Assembly (NCBI GenBank): GCA_038093975.1 | Contig: JBBPTG010000058.1 | Location: forward strand, 62,001 to 126,000 | Length of the DNA stretch: 64,000 bases | Source: Chalciporus piperatus | Lineage: Eukaryota; Basidiomycota; Agaricomycetes; Boletales; Boletaceae | Direction of reading: 5' to 3' | Shown here: positions 58,123-64,000 of the stretch, in pieces | How positions within the stretch are numbered: position 1 is the stretch's first letter | Layout: each line of letters starts with the position of its first letter | Translations under genes and position numbers: made by a program | The notes under the pieces: generated by a model | What the model was told of the DNA's origin: nothing | Databases searched by the model: none | The model's input: only the letters and a program-made list of their open reading frames with translations

Positions 58123-61100
58123 ATGCTGAACCCATTGCGAAGGACCCCCTCTCTGACCCGCAGACTTCATATTCCATCAGCGACCCTCAGCCAGCGACAG
58201 AAGGCCGACAAAACACACGTCCATGAGCAAACCTCACAGCCAACAGCCTCCGTGAGCGTGGAGAAATGGGACAGGGCTCGAAATGAGGATCTGCGTGGAA
58301 CACCCCGACAAGGTATGCCTTGCAAATCTGCCCAACGACCTCTTGTCCTCTGATGCAATGGTTTCCAGTCAAACGCAATGAGCTCGGAGTGCAAATGCTC
58401 TCGCGTGAGCTACACGCCCAAATCTTTAAACACGCTGCCTTCCCCCTTCCCAATCCCACCTTCATCCAGATAGCACGCGACCACCTCCATATGCATGGTC
58501 TTGATCCAAAACAAGGCTCCGTCCTCCCTGATACTGGCTTCACGCTCCCCCTGCTCCAGGGCACCGACATCGACGAGCATTTTTTTCGCATTGGCTCACG
58601 TGCATCGCAACCCTGGCTATCGCTTGCCAAGGATCTTGCTGGCAGTCGAATACCCCCCAAACCAGACTATTTCGACATCCAGTCGGGTTGGACAAAGTAT
58701 TACTACCTTCCGGACGGCTCGAGCTACAGCGAGCACGTTGAGTACCCTCAACACGATGGTAAACCCGAAGATATGCTCGTCTTCGATGTCGAGACGATGC
58801 CACCATACCATCCATACGCTATCCTAGCATGCGCAGCGTCTAAAAACGCGTGGTACTCCTGGATATCTCCATGGCTCCTCGGAGAGACGGAGGAGACGGA
58901 GCATATGATCCCATTGGGCGACCCTTCCGCGGCGCGTATTGTCGTTGGGCATAATATCTCCTATGACCGCCAGCGCATCCTCGAGGAATACAGTTTAAAG
59001 GGCACTCAAATACGCTTCCTGGACACGATGTCCCTTCATGTCGCTGTCAATGGCATCTCCTCTCACCAAAGGCCCGCATGGATGAAACATCGCAAGGCGA
59101 AGGCGGAGCGCGTCGAGCAACGCGCCGAAGCAGTTGAAGCAGTGCTTGAGATCATGCGTGACGCAGACTCTCAAGCGGAGAAGGAGCTGGACGGTGTAAG
59201 GCGCGCTGAACTTCGTCGCCTACGTGCAGAACTCGAGGAGAGCCTCCCTCAGCTCCAAGAAGGCGACTCGGACGCCACTGACGTTGAAATCTCGGAGAAA
59301 CGATGGGAGGACCTCACCTCTGCCAACGCGTTGGCCGATGTGGCGAAGCTGTACTGCAAAATCGATCTTGACAAGGGAATCCGAGCTGATTTCATGAAGT
59401 TGTCGAAGGAGGAGATTGTCACTGACATACAGGATTACCTCAGTTATTGTGCCGGTGACGTCTACGTGACGCACCAAGTGTTCTCTCAGGTCCTCCCAGC
59501 GTTTCTCGAGCGGTGTCCTAGCCCTGTATCATTCGCTGGTATTCTGACGATGGGGTCCAGTTTCCTGACGGTCAACGAATCATGGGAAGAGTATCTACGT
59601 AATGCCGAAGGAACTTATCAAGAATTGGAAGGCAAGGTCAAGAAACATTTGATGGACCTTGCAGAGGAGGCGAAAGGCACGATGAATGACGAGTCCTGGA
59701 GGGAAAGCCCGTGGCTGTCTCAGCTCGATTGGACCCCCAAAGTCGCAAAGAAATCGAGAGGGGTGTACAACACCGACGTGGGTGATTTCTTTTGCACATG
59801 CTTATTCATTGTTCAATCTCTACAGGATCCCGAGCCTCTACCTCACGTTAACTCAGCCACAACCATGCAGCCCACTTGGCTCCGCGATTTACTCAAAGAT
59901 GGCGTTTTCTGCTCCAGCAGCGTCAACCGTACTCTCCCACTGCTACTCCGACTTTCATTCGATGGTTATCCCTTGCAGTATACCACCCAGGAGAAATGGC
60001 ATTTCATTCGTGATGACGTGGTAACACGACTCCCCAGCGGGCGCAACAACAAAATTCTCACCGTCCTTGGACCAACGCATGGGGTACCTTACCTCGAGGA
60101 TGGCCGCATGATTGCTTCAGATACGTCTTTGGCTCTCGCAGTCGCTCACGGGGAGCGCACTTCAGATCTCGAAGCTCGCCTCGTCGACTTGGCTAAATCC
60201 TGCGTTGATGAACGAGACTTTGAACGGGATCCTTGGCTACGACAACTGAACTGGAAACCCGTCCGCGCAACTGCAGAGCCCCCCCAAAAATCCGCGTCCA
60301 AACCTCCCAAACCTGTCAAACCTCAAGTCATCTGGCCGAAATGGTACTGGGATCTCGCGAAGCCGAAGAAAGACCTCCCACCTGGCTCGCTCGACATCAC
60401 CGTTCGCAACCGCGTCTCCCCAATCCTCCTCCGCCTATCATGGATGAGCTATCCTCTCTTTTATTCCCGCGAGCATGGTTGGATCTTTAGAGTACCGAGC
60501 TCTGTCGAGTTCTCTACCCGGACAATGCCCATCGAATTGTTGGATCCCGCGGACCAAGTGTTGCATGACATGACGCAGGGAAGTGACCAGCGTCAATTCG
60601 TGTTCTACAAACTGCCACACAAGGATGGCGAAAGCGCGAACGTGGGTAGCCCGCTATCCAAGACGTTCATGAAATACGCGCAAGATGGGACGTTGACGAG
60701 CCCAGGAGACGATGCCCAGGACGCTCTGGACATGAACGCTCAATGCAGTTACTGGATCAGCGCACGCGATCGGATATTGAATCAAATGGTTGTGTGGCAG
60801 AGTGGCCGGATCGACATGCAGTTTGCTCCTTCGTCGTCCTCTTCCTCATCTACCCAGTCTGGCTCGTTGAGCCCATCACAAAAGTGGGGTATGATCCTTC
60901 CCCAGGTGATTACGATGGGCACTGTCACCCGCCGCGCGATCGAGAAGACATGGTTGACAGCGAGCAATGCCAAGACGAATCGGGTTGGGTCCGAGCTGAA
61001 AGCCATGGTCCGCGCCCCACCGGGATATTCTATCGTTGGTGCTGACGTCGACTCTGAGGAGCTCTGGATATCAAGTTGTATGGGAGATGCCCAGTTTGGT

Positions 61101-62168
61101 CTGCACGGCGCCACCGCGATCGGTTGGATGACGCTTGAGGGCACGAAAGCGGCGGGCACAGACTTGCATTCGAAGACGGCGAGCATCTTGGGGATATCGC
61201 GAGACCAAGCCAAGGTGTTCAATTATTCGCGTATCTACGGTGCTGGGATGAAGCACGCTGTGCTGTTGCTACTTCAATCAAGCGCGGGCATGCAGCCTGA
61301 TCAAGCGAAGAAGCTAGCGGAAAACCTGTACGCGTCGACCAAGGGGAAGAACACTCACCGGACGGATTGGTTCGGGAAGAAGTTTTGGTTTGGTGGAACG
61401 GAGAGCTTCGTGTTCAACAAGCTGGAGGAGATCGCTTTGTCGGATCGACCGCAGACGCCGGCATTGGGTTGTGGGATTACCGCAGCGCTAACGAAGGAGA
61501 ACCTTCCCGCCGAGTTTGGAGCAGATTACATGACGTCGCGGATCAACTGGGTCGTGCAGTCGTCCGGGGTGGACTACCTTCATCTGTTGATCGTGGCGAT
61601 GGACCACCTGACGAAGGCGTACGACATCGATGCACGGTTCCTTATCTCGGTCCACGACGAGTTACGCTACCTTGTCGCGGAATCTGACAAGTATCGTGCC
61701 GCACTAGCGCTGCAGATCGCGAACCTGTGGACACGCTGCCTTTTTGCGTTCAAACTTGGGATGGACGATTTACCACAGGGCGTCGCGTTTTTCTCTGCTG
61801 TGGACGTGGACCGGATCTTGAGGAAGGAGGTAGACATGACGTGCGTGACGCCGTCGCACCCGCATGTGATACCCCCTGGGGAGAGTCTGGACGTGGTGGG
61901 GGTGTTGGAGCGGACAGGGGGTTCGTTGTGGCGTGATGGGAGACCGATGACTGTCGTTGAACCTGTGGAAGTTGTGAAAGATGCGGATGTTGGGGAGCAT
62001 CGTAAGCCAGATTGTCTGGTGCATAGGGCAAAGAGTGCTGCGTTTTTGCGAGCGCAAGCAACGAACGAGTTTGCGGAGGTGAGACATCTTGCACAGCAGG
62101 CGGCGCGGGGGACTCGCACTGGGCGTTCAGTTGGGACAGGGGTAGCTCGAAGAGTGAGCAGGGGGTGA
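58123..62168 (+). CDS. MIP1: Mitochondrial DNA polymerase gamma catalytic subunit
   Basis: This family-A polymerase replicates and proofreads mitochondrial DNA. Exon 1 (58123-58312) codes for MLNPLRRTPSLTRRLHIP, an Arg-rich presequence. A 56-nt phase-1 intron leads to 58369, and the frame is then open to 62168 (1329 residues). A 48-nt GTGGGT...TACAG stretch at 59778-59825 is in frame, lacks family sequence and is probably an intron (then 1313 residues). Exonuclease motifs: VFDVET (about 200), VVGHNISYD (about 254) and YCAGDVYVTH (about 422). Polymerase motifs: A VGADVDSEELW (about 937), B QAKVFNYSRIYGAG (about 992) and C SVHDELRYL (about 1140). All metal-binding Asp and Glu residues are present. 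A poorly conserved C-terminal extension of about 130 residues follows motif C, as in yeast Mip1. The start at 58123 is favoured because it supplies the targeting signal. Confidence 0.95.
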
Positions 62169-62345
62169 TTTTGCTTGGTTCGTACGTTTTGTTTGGGCAA
62201 ACAGTTGAGGTTTAGTGTAGCATCGTGTTAGTTTAGAGGTACTTGTACATTGCGGAATAATGGGCACCACGTTGAATTGTCGGACTTGTCGTTTCTGGTT
62301 CGTGGGATATCGATGGATCATCATCATCGACTCCATTCCATCGAA

Positions 62346-62533
62346 TAAACACGGGAGTTGTAAGCGGACAGCCTGTCGCTGCAATCACTCTCGATACCAC
62401 TGTCCGCATATGGGATGCAAGCGGTGGTAGGTTGATTGAACGACTGCAAGGACACAGGAACAGCATACAATTTAGCATCGCATTCATGCCCGATGGCAGG
62501 CTTGCCCGTTCAAATCCCGCCTCTGGGTGTCCC
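62346..62533 (+). pseudogene. WD40-repeat remnant
   Basis: One frame reads AAITLDTTVRIWDASGGRL, then IERLQGHRNSIQFSIAFMPDGRLARS and a stop near 62533. That is one blade plus the start of the next. No start codon or further blades can be joined to it. It is a fragment of a WD40 gene of the kind seen at 53.8-55.1 kb. Confidence 0.55.
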
Positions 62534-64000
62534 AGTGACAGATAGGTTTGGTGACTAGGCAAGTATGGGACGATATCTGAGTCCTTCTAGTGAGATCGGT
62601 AGACTTCAGACTTCAATCCTGCCGGCAGTCTTTTGGCCACCGAAAGTAGTGATCGATCGTCAGGTGCAGATGTGTGGGTATTCGCATCAACATCCAGCGT
62701 GTCCTTACCGTTGTCACAAGTTTCAATGATGGTTCCCTCCGATGCCTCTGGGCTGTCGATGGCCCAGAGCGACTCGGTGGAGCTCAACAATTCGGCAGTG
62801 TCTACGGTACTTCGAGACCACTGATGCCGAAGGGGTCCGAATAGAGCTCATTTCTGGGAGGATTCGCTGAAAGTCGACAAAATCAGGCACAAAGGAGGGG
62901 ATATCACAACAAGCCTTAACCTCGATGATGATGGTGATGCTGTGTCACACGACAATAACTCCTAAGCAATGCCACTGGGATGCTCCTTACTGGAAAAACT
63001 GGCGGGAAGCAGGCCGATCAGCTGCTCGAGGTTGGGTTATGGGCACGCAGAACTGTGGGTATCTTGCAAATTAATGCGTGAGGCAGGATGGAAGTACAGT
63101 ATTTTCATACATATATGGGTTAGTGGGTGCACTTGTACACTGCCGACTACTCAACAATAATGCCATTCGTCGTTATTTTCAGCAACGTGCGAGGAGGAGG
63201 AGTATGGGTTTAGGGCCCAGGGCAGATTATGATGGGCGCAGCGATGTGTCTTACGATGATGCTTCGACGTGGGGAACGATAACCCATCGATGGTTATCAG
63301 CCGCTCTCTTGCTGCTTCTCACGGCGCATCCTGTGGGCGCCCATCAACGCCGCCTTCCCGACGCCTTCCTTTTCAGGGTTAGTACCCGACGCCACATCCT
63401 GATTTGGTACCTCCCGACGAGGCGGGATTAATCACACGCGTCGACGTGTCGCTTCTCGTCGTGTCACTCGACGTCCGCTGTCCCGCCCTCTGTTCTTATC
63501 TGGTAATATTGCGGTCACACGCACAATATTGATCGCTGGGCGCGCACAAGTAAGTTCCCGAGCGTACAGATGGCGGGATATAAGACCGCCGTCGTGCGGG
63601 ACATTGAGTCACCAGCCCGCGCCGCACCACCCACTCCCGACGCTCAGCACCCCTCCTCTGACCCCTCCTAAGATGCATCGCCCAACTGGCTCAGCACCCG
63701 CCCACTACAAGACGTGGACCACCGGCCCGTCCTCCCACTCGGGATCGTCCTCCACTGATCGATGGACCATCTCGACAGCACCCGGCCCAATGCCTCGTGC
63801 ACCCCACATGCATACCGTATCTCTTCCTCACCCTAATTCGGCACCCCACCACTCTTCGTCCGGCTCCTCTTGTACGATTTTTCTCCCTATGTTTTCTTGC
63901 TGTGTACACTGTTGCTTACCCACACGTTTTCAGATCCTTTCTCTTCCACAAACTCACCTTGCATCCTTTCTCTTAACCCACTCTTATCATACAGTGGTAT
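62534..64000. other. No recognisable gene
   Basis: Short frames only. The last 500 bp are pyrimidine-rich on the plus strand (many CCTC, CCCA and TCTTTTC runs) and could be the promoter of a gene beyond the window. Confidence 0.3.

Noticed and set aside
1..64000. CRISPR arrays, bacterial operons, ribosome-binding sites or prophage signs
   Set aside because: Nothing of the kind is present. Spliced genes and families show a fungal nuclear sequence.

Overview
The window looks like nuclear DNA of a filamentous basidiomycete, most likely an Agaricomycete. Coding regions are broken by many short GT-AG introns (about 48-90 nt). The gene content fits as well: two DUF6699-type proteins, three FunK1-type protein kinases, an F-box/leucine-rich protein, a HET-domain protein, an LSL-type (beta-trefoil plus aerolysin) lectin, BUB3 and the mitochondrial DNA polymerase gamma. 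I cannot name the species.

Layout. 0.8-5.1 kb: a DUF6699 gene and HMG-box gene 1, both minus. 7.9-10.2 kb: an LSL-type pore-forming-lectin gene with an unusual acidic tail of about 350 residues. 11.7-13.7 kb: a doubtful small gene and BUB3 (minus). 14.6-16.2 kb: HMG-box gene 2 (minus). 16.3-23.6 kb: a gene-poor stretch. 23.6-25.3 kb: a HhH-GPD DNA glycosylase and a broken Naa10-like acetyltransferase. 25.9-28.0 kb: a decayed block (F-box copy, FunK1 copy A, gene-X remnant) that is an inverted copy of 35.1-39.0 kb. 28.1-29.8 kb: an arsenite methyltransferase fused to a Cdc25/Acr2-like rhodanese domain, with one frameshift. 31.3-32.5 kb: a hAT-like transposable element with a perfect 8-bp target duplication, lying 162 bp upstream of HMG-box gene 3 (32.6-34.5 kb, plus). 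35.1-39.9 kb: gene X, FunK1 copy B, the intact F-box gene. 40.1-44.1 kb: a second DUF6699 gene and FunK1 copy C. 46.4-47.9 kb: HMG-box gene 4 (minus). 49.6-52.7 kb: a direct-repeat pair, a small G-alpha-N-terminus-like ORF, and a gene with one DUF3820-like repeat per exon. 53.8-58.0 kb: WD40, then TPR and HET coding sequence with several lesions. 58.1-62.2 kb: an intact POLG gene.

The strongest theme is a family of four HMG-box transcription-factor genes spread over 45 kb. All four begin with a short first exon coding M-P-A that ends in a phase-1 intron, and three of the four share an undescribed motif just after the HMG box. They look like a dispersed tandem family into which kinases, F-box genes, transposon DNA and other accessory genes have been inserted or rearranged. 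The other standouts are the arsenic-detoxification fusion, the acidic-tailed lectin and the one-repeat-per-exon gene. Exon models were made by eye from splice signals and frame continuity; no similarity search was run, so family names rest on recognised motifs.
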